Positions 18,108 through 27,913 of a stretch of 64,000 nucleotides of DNA are shown piece by piece; the stretch's first letter is position 1; each line of letters starts with the position of its first letter. The notes beneath the pieces were generated by a model. The model was not told the origin of the DNA, ran no database searches, and was given only the letters and a program-made list of their open reading frames with translations. Source of the DNA: an uncultured Psychromonas sp. (GTDB taxonomy: Bacteria > Pseudomonadota > Gammaproteobacteria > Enterobacterales > Psychromonadaceae); NCBI RefSeq assembly GCF_947489755.1, contig NZ_CANLFB010000012.1, positions 1 through 64,000 on the forward strand. Reading direction: 5' to 3'. A program made the translations under genes and the position numbers.

Positions 18108-18815
18108 ATGAAACGTATTGCCATTATTGAAGATGACCACAGTATCCGAGAAAATTATACTGACCTTATGACGCGTTATGGTTATCAAGTAGAGGGTTAC
18201 GAAGGCAGAGAACAAGCGATGCAGGCGTTTACAATCCGTTTACCTGATTTAGCCATTATTGATGTTGGTTTAGGTCATGAATACGATGGTGGTTTTTTAT
18301 TGTGTCAACAATTACGTCAATTATCGGCAACTATTCCCATTATATTTCTCACCGCGCGTGATAATGACTTTGATAGCATTTCAGGGTTGCGTTTAGGAGC
18401 TGACGATTACTTAAGTAAAGAAATTGGTTTAGAGCATTTAATGGTTCGAATTAGTGCGCTCTTTAGACGCACAGAATTAAGTCAATCCGTCCAAACTACA
18501 AAATCCTCCATTTTAACACGCGGTGCTTTAACGATTGATAATGACAAAATGCAAATTAGTTGGAATAACCAACTGCTTGAAGTGACCATTACTGAGTTTT
18601 GGATCATTCATGCGCTAGCCAATAAGTCAGGTGTCGTAAGAAGTCGTCAACAATTAATGACCGATGCCAACATGGTGGTCGATGACAATACCATCACTTC
18701 TCATATCAAACGAATCCGTAAAAAATTTATACAAATAGACTCAGGATTTGATGAGATAACTGCTATTTATGGTATGGGCTATCGTTGGGATATCACCCCA
18801 GAGGAACAAGCGTAA
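18108..18815 (+). CDS. pdsR: OmpR-type response regulator of the proteobacterial dedicated sortase system (PdsR)
   Basis: 235 residues. Receiver domain 1-120 with acidic pair EDD (8-10), phospho-acceptor Asp52 (AIIDVGLG) and Lys in DDYLSKEIG, then a winged-helix DNA-binding domain (about 135-232) with DDNTITSHIKRIRKKF and YGMGYRW. The unusual SKEIG in place of TKP, and the C-terminal block, match what I know of the marine_sort_RR family (TIGR03787). It overlaps the kinase gene by one base (TAATG at 18813-18817). Confidence 0.8.
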   Translation: MKRIAIIEDDHSIRENYTDLMTRYGYQVEGYEGREQAMQAFTIRLPDLAIIDVGLGHEYDGGFLLCQQLRQLSATIPIIFLTARDNDFDSISGLRLGADDYLSKEIGLEHLMVRISALFRRTELSQSVQTTKSSILTRGALTIDNDKMQISWNNQLLEVTITEFWIIHALANKSGVVRSRQQLMTDANMVVDDNTITSHIKRIRKKFIQIDSGFDEITAIYGMGYRWDITPEEQA

Positions 18816-21091
18816 TGAGATTTAAGTGGGGTTTACGCAGTAAGTTATTAACACTCAGTAGCTTATTGTTATTATTGCCTTGGTTTGCCTATCAATTTGT
18901 GATTGAAATGGAAAACTTCTTACGTTTAGGCCAACAACAAACCTTACTTGGGACAACGAGTGCAGTAGCAACCGCATTGCATGAACGTCCTAGTTTATTT
19001 AATGAAGATGACACGCCTTTATCTGACTTTAAAAAAGGTCATGACCTGTATGTTTACGATTTAAAAAAACCAATTTTACTTGATGGTAATATTGAAGATT
19101 GGGCTGCTATTAAGACGCTTAACAACACTTACTCAAATGCTACTTACTCGGATGCCACTGGTGAGACGGCTCAACATAAGAGAGGTGATGTCAGCTTTAA
19201 TCAATGGCTAGGTAAACAAGGCGGTTATTTATATGCCTATTTTGAAGTGTTTGACCCACAACCCGTTAAGCGTGAAAGTACTAATTCAACCATAACCGAC
19301 AACGATCATCTTATTATTGCTATGAGTTCCCCCCAAGGTGAGTTACAACGTTATATTATTTCTGTGGCTGAAGATGGTTGGTTTAATGGTTACCGATATC
19401 CACAACACAGTATTTATGCCACAAACGTCACTCGTGAAAAATCTATCCAAGGTATTTGGAAGTCCACTTCACAGGGTTATAACATCGAACTACGTCTGCC
19501 TTTATCATTATTAGGCAATAAGTTAGGATTTCAATTAAATACGAGCTCAAGCCCCAACAGCGGTAACATTGATAACAGCATCAGCACTTCTAATCTCTTA
19601 GATATCAATAAACTCGGCAGTGTGCTAATCCCTTCTCCTGAAATTGAGAACATATTATTAGCCATGAGCCATACCCGTTCTAGATTGTGGGTAGTTGATA
19701 GGCAACAACGTGTCATAGCAAAAACTGGCGATCTTCACCAAGCCACTGGTACTTGGCCTAGCGACTATTACCCTGAGGAAAATTATACTGCAGACAATTA
19801 CTCTGAAAACACTTACCCTGAGGACAACCATTCTATAAAGAGTGAGAGCAACTCAATTGCCAATAACAATGAAACAGCTCCTCCTTCCACCAGCGTTTGG
19901 TCAAAAATAGAATCATTCATATTGTCACCGCTTTATGATTTACTGCTAGACAAACCCGACAACACTTTTATCGATGCAGCAAAAAATGCCACACAACTCG
20001 ATTATGCATTAATCGATGAAGCCCTCACCGGCAAAGCCGCAACACAATGGCGATTAAACTCAGATCAAAAAGTCTCTATTCTAAGTGCCGCACATCCGAT
20101 ATTCATTAACGGTAATGTTGTCGGTGTTGTACTTGCAGAAGAAACAAATCATGGGATTCTAACGTTACGAAATCAAGCCTTAGAGAAAATGTTTAATGTA
20201 CTCATTGCGATTATTTTCATTGCAGGCATTTTGCTGTTTTTGTTTATTTCTACGGTGGTGAAGCGCATTCGGCAGCTACGCGATCAAAGCGAACATATTC
20301 TCGATAACAATGGACGTCTAAACGGGCAATTCAATGCAAGTCAGCACAGTGATGAAATTGGCGATTTATCGCGTAGTATGGCTGACATGGTAAAACGATT
20401 AGGTCATTACCATCATTATGTTGAGCAATTGTCAGCACGCTTATCCCATGAATTACGTACACCTGTTGCAGTAGTCAGATCGTCACTTGAAAATTTGGCT
20501 TCATTGCCTGCAGACGATGAACAACAGAAATATATACAGCGCTCTCAACAAGGCATCATCAGACTTAATAAAATACTGACCAGTATGAGTGAAGCAAGCC
20601 GAATTGAACAAAGTTTAGAGCAAGGTGAGAAACAAACTATCGATCTAAAAATGCTGATCAATAGCTGTTTACAGGGTTATGACATGATCTATAAACAATC
20701 AAACTTTATTGAGGATTTAGGAGATGATAGTTTATTGATTAATGCCGATCCTGATTTTTTAGTGCAATTACTCGATAAAATCATCCATAACGCGGTTGAG
20801 TTTTCCTCTGACGATAAAGCAATTAGTGTTCGCTTAACTAAAAAAGGCAGCTTTGCGGTGTTAACCATTGAAAATACAGGTCCATTATTAGCGACAGATC
20901 AACAACAAGACTTATTCCAATCCATGGTGTCTATCAGACCCTCATCGCAACAGCATGATACACATTTAGGCTTAGGGTTATACATTGCGAAGATGATTTG
21001 TGATTACCATCAAGGGACATTATCGATTAACAATAATCCTCAATTAACTGGGGTGATCGTCACTATTTGCTTTCCCTTATTGACGCTATAA
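18815..21091 (+). CDS. pdsS: Histidine kinase of the proteobacterial dedicated sortase system (PdsS)
   Basis: 758 residues from the ATG at 18815, which overlaps the pdsR stop. Membrane segments at about 11-29 and 455-480 frame a large periplasmic sensor containing a CBM9-like part (LLDGNIEDWAAI). HAMP follows, then HisKA with His545 in ARLSHELRTPVAV, and the HATPase N and G boxes (KIIHNAVEFS, LGLGLYIAKMI). Domain order and sensor type fit the marine_sort_HK family (TIGR03785). An acidic Tyr/Glu/Asn repeat stretch around residue 315-345 is unusual. The cognate sortase and LPXTG-type target are not in this window. Confidence 0.8.
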   Translation: MRFKWGLRSKLLTLSSLLLLLPWFAYQFVIEMENFLRLGQQQTLLGTTSAVATALHERPSLFNEDDTPLSDFKKGHDLYVYDLKKPILLDGNIEDWAAIKTLNNTYSNATYSDATGETAQHKRGDVSFNQWLGKQGGYLYAYFEVFDPQPVKRESTNSTITDNDHLIIAMSSPQGELQRYIISVAEDGWFNGYRYPQHSIYATNVTREKSIQGIWKSTSQGYNIELRLPLSLLGNKLGFQLNTSSSPNSGNIDNSISTSNLLDINKLGSVLIPSPEIENILLAMSHTRSRLWVVDRQQRVIAKTGDLHQATGTWPSDYYPEENYTADNYSENTYPEDNHSIKSESNSIANNNETAPPSTSVWSKIESFILSPLYDLLLDKPDNTFIDAAKNATQLDYALIDEALTGKAATQWRLNSDQKVSILSAAHPIFINGNVVGVVLAEETNHGILTLRNQALEKMFNVLIAIIFIAGILLFLFISTVVKRIRQLRDQSEHILDNNGRLNGQFNASQHSDEIGDLSRSMADMVKRLGHYHHYVEQLSARLSHELRTPVAVVRSSLENLASLPADDEQQKYIQRSQQGIIRLNKILTSMSEASRIEQSLEQGEKQTIDLKMLINSCLQGYDMIYKQSNFIEDLGDDSLLINADPDFLVQLLDKIIHNAVEFSSDDKAISVRLTKKGSFAVLTIENTGPLLATDQQQDLFQSMVSIRPSSQQHDTHLGLGLYIAKMICDYHQGTLSINNNPQLTGVIVTICFPLLTL

Positions 21092-21176
21092 ATTAAGATG
21101 TTTGGTTAAATAGACTTATTACATTTATAAAGCTAGACATTCACATAGCTAACACTATATCAATACAGGATTATCA

Positions 21177-22136
21177 ATGCGCGTATTCGCCACCTCAGAT
21201 GAAGCTCAATTTGCATTAACTCAACTCAGTAAAATACAATATTATTTTGTAGAAAAATTAGAAAAACTATCCACTGGAACAAGCTTTAAAAGTGTGGAAT
21301 GGCTACGAGATAATGGCTCTCATGGTGGTGGTAAACGGTTTGAAGCCAGTACGAATACGGTATTTAACCGAGCATCGGTCAATGTATCGCAAGTACAATA
21401 TGAAGATAGACCAGACAAAGCTTTTTTATCTGCGACTGCACTTTCAACGATAATTCACCCTCAACATCCATTAGCCCCTTCTATCCATATCCACGTTAGT
21501 TGGACAGAGCTTAAGAATGGCAAACAATACTGGCGTTTAATGGCAGACTTAAACCCAGCCGTTGAAGACGAAAGTGACAATGCACTGTTTAATAGGATGT
21601 TACAAAAAGTCAGTGGCGAATGGTTTGATAGCGGCATAGAACAAGGCGACCAATATTTTTATATTCCAGCATTAAATAAACATCGTGGTGTAAGCCATTT
21701 TTATTTAGAAGGTTTTACTGGAAACGCACAAACACCAAAGGCCTTTTCTATTGATTTCGCCACTGAAGTGATTGATTGTTATATCGCTTTGTTAACTGAG
21801 AAATTTAGCCGTTTACCTCCCCCTTCTGATATTGAGTTACAACAACAACTTGATTATCATACTTTATATTTTTACCAGGTATTAACGCTCGATAAAGGCA
21901 CTACCGCTGGTTTATTAATACATAATCAAAATGATGTTGGTACGCTAGGCTCTTTACCTGCTTATATAAACCGAGATTTATTGGCGAGTTGGGTTGCTAA
22001 ATCAGATGAAGCACAACAACCATTAGTTCAAGCTTTGGTTGATCTTCTCCCTAAACAAAAAAGCGTACACGTCACACCAGAAATAAAGGCAAATATCGCA
22101 TTAGCTATTCGCCAACATTACGCAACCTTGAAGTAA
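21177..22136 (+). CDS. Divergent coproporphyrinogen III oxidase-like protein (HemF superfamily)
   Basis: 319 residues resembling oxygen-dependent coproporphyrinogen oxidase: HIHVSWTEL (HemF HMNVR region), YWRLMADLNPAVED, LNKHRGVSHFYLEGF, and DKGTTAGLLIHNQNDVGTL followed by SLP (HemF RGTLFGLQ...SLP region). Several conserved HemF positions differ; for example the FFDD of HemF reads YLEG here, so decarboxylase activity is uncertain. It starts at ATG 21177 with AGGA 8 nt upstream. It stands alone downstream of pdsS with 85 bp between and may be a paralogue of a true hemF elsewhere. Confidence 0.6.
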   Translation: MRVFATSDEAQFALTQLSKIQYYFVEKLEKLSTGTSFKSVEWLRDNGSHGGGKRFEASTNTVFNRASVNVSQVQYEDRPDKAFLSATALSTIIHPQHPLAPSIHIHVSWTELKNGKQYWRLMADLNPAVEDESDNALFNRMLQKVSGEWFDSGIEQGDQYFYIPALNKHRGVSHFYLEGFTGNAQTPKAFSIDFATEVIDCYIALLTEKFSRLPPPSDIELQQQLDYHTLYFYQVLTLDKGTTAGLLIHNQNDVGTLGSLPAYINRDLLASWVAKSDEAQQPLVQALVDLLPKQKSVHVTPEIKANIALAIRQHYATLK

Positions 22137-22269
22137 TCACACTGTAACAAGGAAGCTGTCTTTATTTTCCAGTCACTGATTTTAGTCTTCATCAATTATG
22201 TGTTGATATTGAATCTTTGACTTCGGTACCCAGATTTTAATCTTCAAGCAACCACGTAATGATGTAAGC

Positions 22270-22436
22270 CTTTTACTTAGGGGCGCTGGCTTTAGCCTGC
22301 ATTTTTTTGTGTGTTGCTTTTATGTTGAAGACCAAAACTTAATACCAAAAATCTGCAAGCTGTAAACAAGACTCGCAGATCTCCTCTGCTAATGACAATA
22401 AGCTTTGCCTAATTAGCCATGCGTCCTGATCAAAAG
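22270..22436. repeat. Dispersed ~170-bp repeat, copy 1
   Basis: GGCGCTGGCTTTAGCCTGCA and the following sequence up to GCCATGCGTCCTGATCAAAA align with 29425-29601 at moderate identity. The core contains the palindrome GGCTTTAGCC. It occupies most of the gap between the HemF-like gene and pyrC; the rest of 22137-22582 shows no gene. Confidence 0.7.
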
Positions 22437-22582
22437 ATTAAAAATCACTTCCAATACAAACATCTTCTTTAAACTGACATTCCCCTTATATACACAACAA
22501 CCCTAACTAGCGCTTTACTTAACCTTTTGATACTTCTAAAATCATTGCAATTCTTTCCCCCCTTTATTATGCGGAGCACTTT

Positions 22583-23614
22583 ATGAGCAGCACACTAACG
22601 ATTACCCGTCCAGACGATTGGCATGTACATTTACGCGACGGTGACGTATTGAAAGATACTGTCCGTGATACCAGCCGTTATATGGGTAGAGCGATTGTGA
22701 TGCCTAATTTAGTACCGCCAGTAATGACAACTGAAAGTGCATTAGCATACCGTGAACGTATTTTGGCAGAAAAACCAACAGCAACATTTACGCCATTAAT
22801 GGTTATCTATTTAACCGATAATACAAGTGCGGAAGAAATCAAAAAAGCGAAGGCTTCTGGTCATGTTTATGCTGCAAAATTATACCCTGCAGGTGCAACA
22901 ACCAATTCAGATTCGGGCGTGACAAACGTTGATAATATCAAAGCCGCATTACAAGCGATGCAAGAAGTGAATATGCCATTACTAGTGCACGGTGAAGTAA
23001 CATCACATGAGGTGGATATTTTTGACCGTGAAGAAGTTTTCTTAAAAGAAGTATTAGCACCGATTGTGTCTGATTACCCAAACCTTAAAATCGTACTGGA
23101 ACACATTACGACTGCAAATGCGGTAGATTTTGTAAATAAAGCAAATGATAACGTGGGTGCGACTATCACTGCTCACCACCTAATGTTTAATCGTAATCAT
23201 ATGTTAGTAGGTGGTATTAAACCGCACTTCTACTGCTTACCAATTTTAAAAAGAAATACACACCAAGCAGCATTAGTAAAAGCAGCAACAAGCGGAAGCA
23301 AAAAGTTCTTTTTAGGTACTGACTCTGCACCGCATTCAATTGGCGCAAAAGAATCAGCTTGTGGATGTGCTGGTTCATATACAGCATTTGCCGCATTAGA
23401 GTTATATGCAGAAGTATTTGAAGCAGAAAACGCATTAGATAAACTTGAAGGTTTTGCTAGCTTTAATGGGCCTGATTTTTATGAACTACCTCGTAATACT
23501 GATACTGTCACTTTAGAAAAACAATCTTGGACAGTACCTGAAACATTAGTTTTTGGTAAGGATGTGGTTGTGCCTATCAAAGCAAATGAAGAGATGACTT
23601 GGAAAGTAGTTTAG
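22583..23614 (+). CDS. pyrC: Dihydroorotase
   Basis: 343 residues. It closes carbamoyl aspartate to dihydroorotate in pyrimidine synthesis. Zinc ligands are visible in [10 protein letters not shown] (residues about 12-18), the carbamylated Lys in YAAKLYPAG, later His residues in LLVHGE and LEHITT, and the catalytic Asp in FLGTDSAPH. Length and sequence match type II bacterial PyrC. GCGGAGC precedes the ATG by 6 nt. A strong terminator follows at 23713. Confidence 0.95.
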   Translation: MSSTLTITRPDDWHVHLRDGDVLKDTVRDTSRYMGRAIVMPNLVPPVMTTESALAYRERILAEKPTATFTPLMVIYLTDNTSAEEIKKAKASGHVYAAKLYPAGATTNSDSGVTNVDNIKAALQAMQEVNMPLLVHGEVTSHEVDIFDREEVFLKEVLAPIVSDYPNLKIVLEHITTANAVDFVNKANDNVGATITAHHLMFNRNHMLVGGIKPHFYCLPILKRNTHQAALVKAATSGSKKFFLGTDSAPHSIGAKESACGCAGSYTAFAALELYAEVFEAENALDKLEGFASFNGPDFYELPRNTDTVTLEKQSWTVPETLVFGKDVVVPIKANEEMTWKVV

Positions 23615-23712
23615 ATAAGTAGTTAACATTAACCACATATAATTAGCCACCTAATAAATAGTGACTAATAATAAGTTGCTTCAACATTTTATTAAGTAAT
23701 CTAAGCTAATAA

Positions 23713-23751
23713 AAAAAGGGTCATATTACATTATGCAATATGACCCTTTTT
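23713..23751. terminator. Terminator between pyrC and the convergent phnA-type gene
   Basis: AAAAGGGTCATATT / AATATGACCCTTTT hairpin flanked by A and T runs. It can act in both directions. Confidence 0.88.
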
Positions 23752-23806
23752 ATATCTAACCACCTCCCCACCTCTTTTTACTTAAAGCGCGTAGGGAATC
23801 GTCTGA

Positions 23807-24406
23807 TTATTTATCTTCAAATAATGGCATTTTCTTTAGATAAGTCGTTAACAGTACAATACGTACTCCGTTAACACGTCCTTCGATATGCTCAGGATTA
23901 TCAGTTAGTGAAATATTACGCACTGGCGTACCACGCTTAGCCGTAAAGTTACCACCTTTCACTTCCAAGTCTTTAATTAGCGTAACGTTATCACCGGCTA
24001 ATAACACCACACCGTTTGAGTCACGCGTTGGCGCAACCGCTTCTATTTCATCTGCAGCAACACCATATTCAGCCCAGGCTTTTTGCTCATCTTCCATGTA
24101 CATCATATCTAATAGGTCTTGAGCCCATACTTCACTCGCTTTACTTAAGCGTGTTAACAAACGAAAAGCAGTGACTTGAACAGCAGGAACTTGACTCCAC
24201 ATACTATCGTTCAAACAACGCCAATGGTTATTATCCATTTCAGCTGTTTTTTCGATTTGAGGTAAACAAGTAGAACACACTAACACTGATTTATCTGAGT
24301 TAGGTTCTTTAACAGGTGGCACTTCAAAAATAGACAGTTCATTATTTGATGAGCATAATTCACAACATCCATTACTACGTTCTGTTAAAGCGGCATTGAT
24401 CGGCAT
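23807..24406 (-). CDS. PhnA/YjdM-type zinc-ribbon protein
   Basis: 199 residues. An N-terminal zinc ribbon (CCELC near 14-18 and CSTC near 83-86) is followed by a small C-terminal beta domain with DSNGVVLLAGDNVTLIKDLEVKG (shortened), typical of the PhnA/YjdM family. The biochemical role of this family is unsettled; PhnA itself is not phosphonoacetate hydrolase in E. coli. Single gene with its own upstream region; the hairpin at 24436 separates it from the gene upstream. Confidence 0.85.
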   Translation of the reverse strand: MPINAALTERSNGCCELCSSNNELSIFEVPPVKEPNSDKSVLVCSTCLPQIEKTAEMDNNHWRCLNDSMWSQVPAVQVTAFRLLTRLSKASEVWAQDLLDMMYMEDEQKAWAEYGVAADEIEAVAPTRDSNGVVLLAGDNVTLIKDLEVKGGNFTAKRGTPVRNISLTDNPEHIEGRVNGVRIVLLTTYLKKMPLFEDK

Positions 24407-24435
24407 AATATGACCTTATAGTTAGTAGGGTAAAT

Positions 24436-24459
24436 AAAGGGCGCTATTATGCGCCCTTT
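24436..24459 (-). terminator. Terminator after the GH18-like gene
   Basis: AAAGGGCGC / GCGCCCTTT hairpin just downstream of the minus-strand gene ending at 24507, followed by a TTTATTTA tract on that strand. Confidence 0.7.
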
Positions 24460-24506
24460 TAACCACAATAAAAACCATGAAATAGTAGGCTTATTATTAA
24501 TAGCAA

Positions 24507-25592
24507 TTAATCACAAATATCATTGGGTCCACCGGCTACTTGCCAGTCAACCGCAGCTAGTATTGAGTAATAGTCACCTTCATCAAAATAATCCTGATCT
24601 AATGTGGTTAATACCACGCCACCAGCATAAGATTGTGCATATTCAGTTTTATCATTAACGGTTGGAATACCGTTATAGTTAATATCATCATATTTATTAC
24701 CATCTTCATCTTCAACGTTACTTGCTTCGTCTACACAAACATTATCAAGGTCGTCATCTGCAATTTCATTAAAGCTGAGCACACCATCACCAGCTGAATA
24801 CAATGGAATAGCTAACACTATTTTATTCATAACAACACAACGGTCAGTCCAATATTCAATCGCATCTTCAGCATCTTCTAAAGATGAATGTAAATCATCA
24901 TCATCTGTTGTATCTAATGCCATCACATTGATAAAGTCAGGATAATCTAAGCTGTCGTCTTGAACACCATCATCCGTTGCATCATCGTCTTGACCAGAAT
25001 CAACCACATAGCTAAACAGTACGCCTTGATCATCCGCTCTGTCTGATATCTCTTTTACGAGATCTTCAAAAAAATCACCTTCATCATCGTCTTCAGGAAA
25101 GCGCCAATCGATATCAACCCCATCCAAATCATACTCTTTAATTAAATCTTCGACATTATCAGCGAAATTATCTAACGCAGTATCACTAGCAGCAATGGTA
25201 TTAAATGCACTATCACTTGAATTACCAAAAGAAACCATTGCATAAACGCCAGCATCTTGCGCATATTCAATCATATCTTCAAATTCCTCTAAATCATCGT
25301 CTGTAGGCATGATCAAATCACCATCGGATTCCACACCAATTTTACTATAAATAATATGAGTGAGCATACTGAAGTCGATATTATCCAACGTCTCTTCATC
25401 ACTAACAGACCAATACGCTATCTGTTTAAAATTAACGGTAGTAGTATCGGTTCCACAAACAGTTTCATCATCTCCATCGGCAATATCTGACAAAATGTCA
25501 TCAATTTGATTATCACAAGCTGTTAAGGCAAGTAATGGGATACACATTAATAGTGCTTTCATTAATTTATTTTTAATTATTATTATATTCAC
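24507..25592 (-). CDS. Acidic GH18-fold lipoprotein, catalytic Glu replaced
   Basis: 361 residues from a GTG at 25592 with AGGA upstream; an internal ATG at 25562 has no ribosome site. A lipoprotein signal ends LLALTAC-D. The chitinase-like GH18 barrel is shown by FKQIAYWSVSD, LTHIIYSKI and DLDGVDIDWRFPE, where the canonical DGxDxDWE carries Arg164 instead of the catalytic Glu. Activity as a chitinase is therefore unlikely; a binding or lectin-like role is possible. The protein is extremely rich in Asp and Glu, as for exported proteins of cold or saline habitats. Confidence 0.75.
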   Translation of the reverse strand: MNIIIIKNKLMKALLMCIPLLALTACDNQIDDILSDIADGDDETVCGTDTTTVNFKQIAYWSVSDEETLDNIDFSMLTHIIYSKIGVESDGDLIMPTDDDLEEFEDMIEYAQDAGVYAMVSFGNSSDSAFNTIAASDTALDNFADNVEDLIKEYDLDGVDIDWRFPEDDDEGDFFEDLVKEISDRADDQGVLFSYVVDSGQDDDATDDGVQDDSLDYPDFINVMALDTTDDDDLHSSLEDAEDAIEYWTDRCVVMNKIVLAIPLYSAGDGVLSFNEIADDDLDNVCVDEASNVEDEDGNKYDDINYNGIPTVNDKTEYAQSYAGGVVLTTLDQDYFDEGDYYSILAAVDWQVAGGPNDICD

Positions 25593-25708
25593 GAAGCGTC
25601 CTATCCTTATTCATTTAGGTATGGTCGATAATATCACTTACCTTAATAGGCCAAGCAAGTTAAAATGGTAAATTAACTCTATATAAATTACCAAATTAGG
25701 CAAAAGCT

Positions 25709-26857
25709 ATGAATGAAGCATTAATAATTGCAGATCAAACGTTAATTTTACATCGTCACCCGCGTCGTAAAAATGAAACATTACAAGCGTGGGACTCAGC
25801 AGATGAATACCTGATCAATCATTTTAATGAAAATGAACTAGGTAAATACATTACTGAAGATGGGCAGTTATTAATCATCAACGATGGTTTTGGTGCATTA
25901 AGTTGTTACTTCAATGAAATAGAAAGAACTGTTGTTTCAGACTCTTTCTTATCTGTTGGGTCAATTAAACTTAATATGCAACGTAACCATTGCATACCTG
26001 AGACATTATTAATTCAAGATAGTTTGCAAGAACTACCAACTAATGCGAAAGTGGTGCTCATTAAAGTACCAAAAACATTGGCATTTTTAGAATACCAACT
26101 ACAACAACTAAGCGCTGTTATCGATAAAGACACAATTATTGTTGCAGCGGGTAAAGTAGATGCAATCCATAAATCTACATTAGCTTTATTTGAAAAATAT
26201 ATTGGTACGACTAAAACATCACTAGCGAAGAAAAAATCACGCTTGATCTTTAGTTTGCCAGATCAAAATGAAATCCCAGAAACTGAAGTCGCTATTACAT
26301 GGGAAATAGAACGCCTAGAATGGAAAATTCATAACCATGCCAATGTATTCTCTCGTAATCATTTAGATATTGGCGGTCGTTATTTAATGGATAACTTACC
26401 TGAAGGCGACTTTACTAAAGTGGTTGATTTAGGATGTGGTAATGGCGTTGTAGGTATGTCGGCAGCTGAAGCTTACCCAGAAGCGCAGATTACATTTATC
26501 GATGAGTCTTATATGGCAGTCGATTCAGCACGTATTAATATGCTGAAAAACTTCGAGGAAGAGCGCTCTGATAATACTCGTTTTGTAGTTAATAATGGGC
26601 TAGTTGGATTTAAAGCACGTAGCTATGATTTGATTTTATGTAACCCACCTTTCCATCAACAACATGCTATTACTGACCATATCGCGTGGAGCATGTTTAA
26701 CGACGCTCATTTTTGTTTAGCTGTAAATGGTGAGTTAGTGATCGTGGGTAATCGTCATTTAGACTACCAAGATAAATTAGACCGTATTTTTGGGAATTGT
26801 GAGTTAATTGCAGAAAACAAGAAATTTGTTGTTTTACGTGCCGTTAAATACGATTAA
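25709..26857 (+). CDS. rlmG: 23S rRNA (guanine-1835-N2)-methyltransferase RlmG
   Basis: 382 residues. It has the RlmG/RsmC two-domain layout: a degenerate N-terminal methyltransferase-like half, then an active SAM domain with VVDLGCGNGVVGMSAAE (motif I, about residue 242) and the N2-guanine motif NPPFHQQH (about 315). The N-terminal LHRHPRRKNETLQAWDSADE matches RlmG. It starts at ATG 25709 in the only plausible position. A terminator follows at 26900. Confidence 0.9.
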   Translation: MNEALIIADQTLILHRHPRRKNETLQAWDSADEYLINHFNENELGKYITEDGQLLIINDGFGALSCYFNEIERTVVSDSFLSVGSIKLNMQRNHCIPETLLIQDSLQELPTNAKVVLIKVPKTLAFLEYQLQQLSAVIDKDTIIVAAGKVDAIHKSTLALFEKYIGTTKTSLAKKKSRLIFSLPDQNEIPETEVAITWEIERLEWKIHNHANVFSRNHLDIGGRYLMDNLPEGDFTKVVDLGCGNGVVGMSAAEAYPEAQITFIDESYMAVDSARINMLKNFEEERSDNTRFVVNNGLVGFKARSYDLILCNPPFHQQHAITDHIAWSMFNDAHFCLAVNGELVIVGNRHLDYQDKLDRIFGNCELIAENKKFVVLRAVKYD

Positions 26858-26899
26858 TCTGCCGCAGTAAACAGGCGTTATAATCTGTCTTTAAAACTC

Positions 26900-26931
26900 A
26901 AAGGCTGTACTGGTTTAGTACAGCCTTTTTT
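26900..26931 (+). terminator. Terminator of rlmG
   Basis: AAAGGCTGTAC / GTACAGCCTTT hairpin followed by TTTTTATT. Confidence 0.85.
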
Positions 26932-27039
26932 ATTCTCATTTCCCTCGACCCACTTATTATCTGAATCCAAATAATAAAAATTAATTCAACAAAATTTTAC
27001 ATGAGTGTATTCATTCAATATGACACGATGCATGCAAGC

Positions 27040-27555
27040 TTAACTTCGACTTACCACTTTCCCACAGGTATAAACTTCGCCATAAGATGCAGACTTAACC
27101 TTCAGCGTAGTTTTCGTTAAAGAAACTATCGTACCTGATTCATTAACTGTCGCAGGTAAAATCTTTTTTAAATTTAACAATGATTCTAATTTAGGATGAC
27201 TTACATTCTTAAAATTTATGTCTTTTGATTTAATGGTCAGGTCATTGCCTTTAAGGACCCAAGTAGAATTATCCGTCACACTGTACTTAAGTTCAGGCAT
27301 GCCGTTAATTTTAAAAAACAAATCCCCACTACCGTTAGATTGACCATTTGCTAGATAATTAATTTTATAATTTACCTTAATCGACATTTTAGTATTAGGC
27401 TCTTCCATATCATGTTGACATAACCAAGTACCATATAAGTTCTTTTCGGTAATTGATGATGCCGCTAGGGTAGATGGAGCCGTTGTTACTTCTGCAGCAA
27501 CACTCGGTATTGAATAAATAAACATTAATGCTGGCAATACTTTAACTAAGTTCAT
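27040..27555 (-). CDS. Exported protein of unknown function
   Basis: 171 residues with a clear signal peptide (MNLVKVLPALMFIYSIPSVA, cut before AEV). The mature part begins with a Thr/Ser-rich linker, then a beta-rich domain with YGTWLCQHD, several alternating hydrophobic strands and a C-terminal YTCGKVV; the two Cys could form a disulphide. The GTW start and strand pattern recall small lipocalin-like periplasmic domains, but I cannot assign a family. Single gene convergent with rlmG. Confidence 0.7.
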   Translation of the reverse strand: MNLVKVLPALMFIYSIPSVAAEVTTAPSTLAASSITEKNLYGTWLCQHDMEEPNTKMSIKVNYKINYLANGQSNGSGDLFFKINGMPELKYSVTDNSTWVLKGNDLTIKSKDINFKNVSHPKLESLLNLKKILPATVNESGTIVSLTKTTLKVKSASYGEVYTCGKVVSRS

Positions 27556-27790
27556 GTTTAACCTTATAACAAACGAAATACAAAATAAGTGTTAGATTTA
27601 AAACCACATGGATTAAACCGATACCCCCTTAGTCAACATTTTAAACGAATAAATCCTTTGATCTTATAAAAATATTTTTATTTAACCGTCATAAAGAGAA
27701 TTAGAGCCGATCACATACAAGAAAACATGACAACTTATTTCAAAGCGTATTAAATCGCTTATCTTTTAGAAGCTCGCTTTAACTCCTTAT

Positions 27791-27826
27791 ACTTTTTATA
27801 CTTTTTATACTTTTTATACTTTTTAA
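27791..27826. repeat. 9-bp microtandem repeat (ACTTTTTAT x4)
   Basis: Four consecutive ACTTTTTAT units (the last ends AA) in the 410-bp gap 27556-27966, which otherwise holds only the terminator at 27893. A candidate slippage site. Confidence 0.85.
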
Positions 27827-27892
27827 ACATTAGAGGACAAATTAAAATTGATACCAGAAGTAACCAATAAACGTAAACAATAGGCATAAAAA

Positions 27893-27913
27893 AACCTCAC
27901 TAAAAGCGAGGCT
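27893..27913 (-). terminator. Terminator of the PEP-CTERM gene, related to the sucD terminator
   Basis: AACCTCAC-TAAAA-GCGAGGCTT hairpin. With its flanks (AATAGGCATAAAAAA upstream, GATCAT downstream) it resembles the terminators of the sucD array at 29711-30401. Confidence 0.65.
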
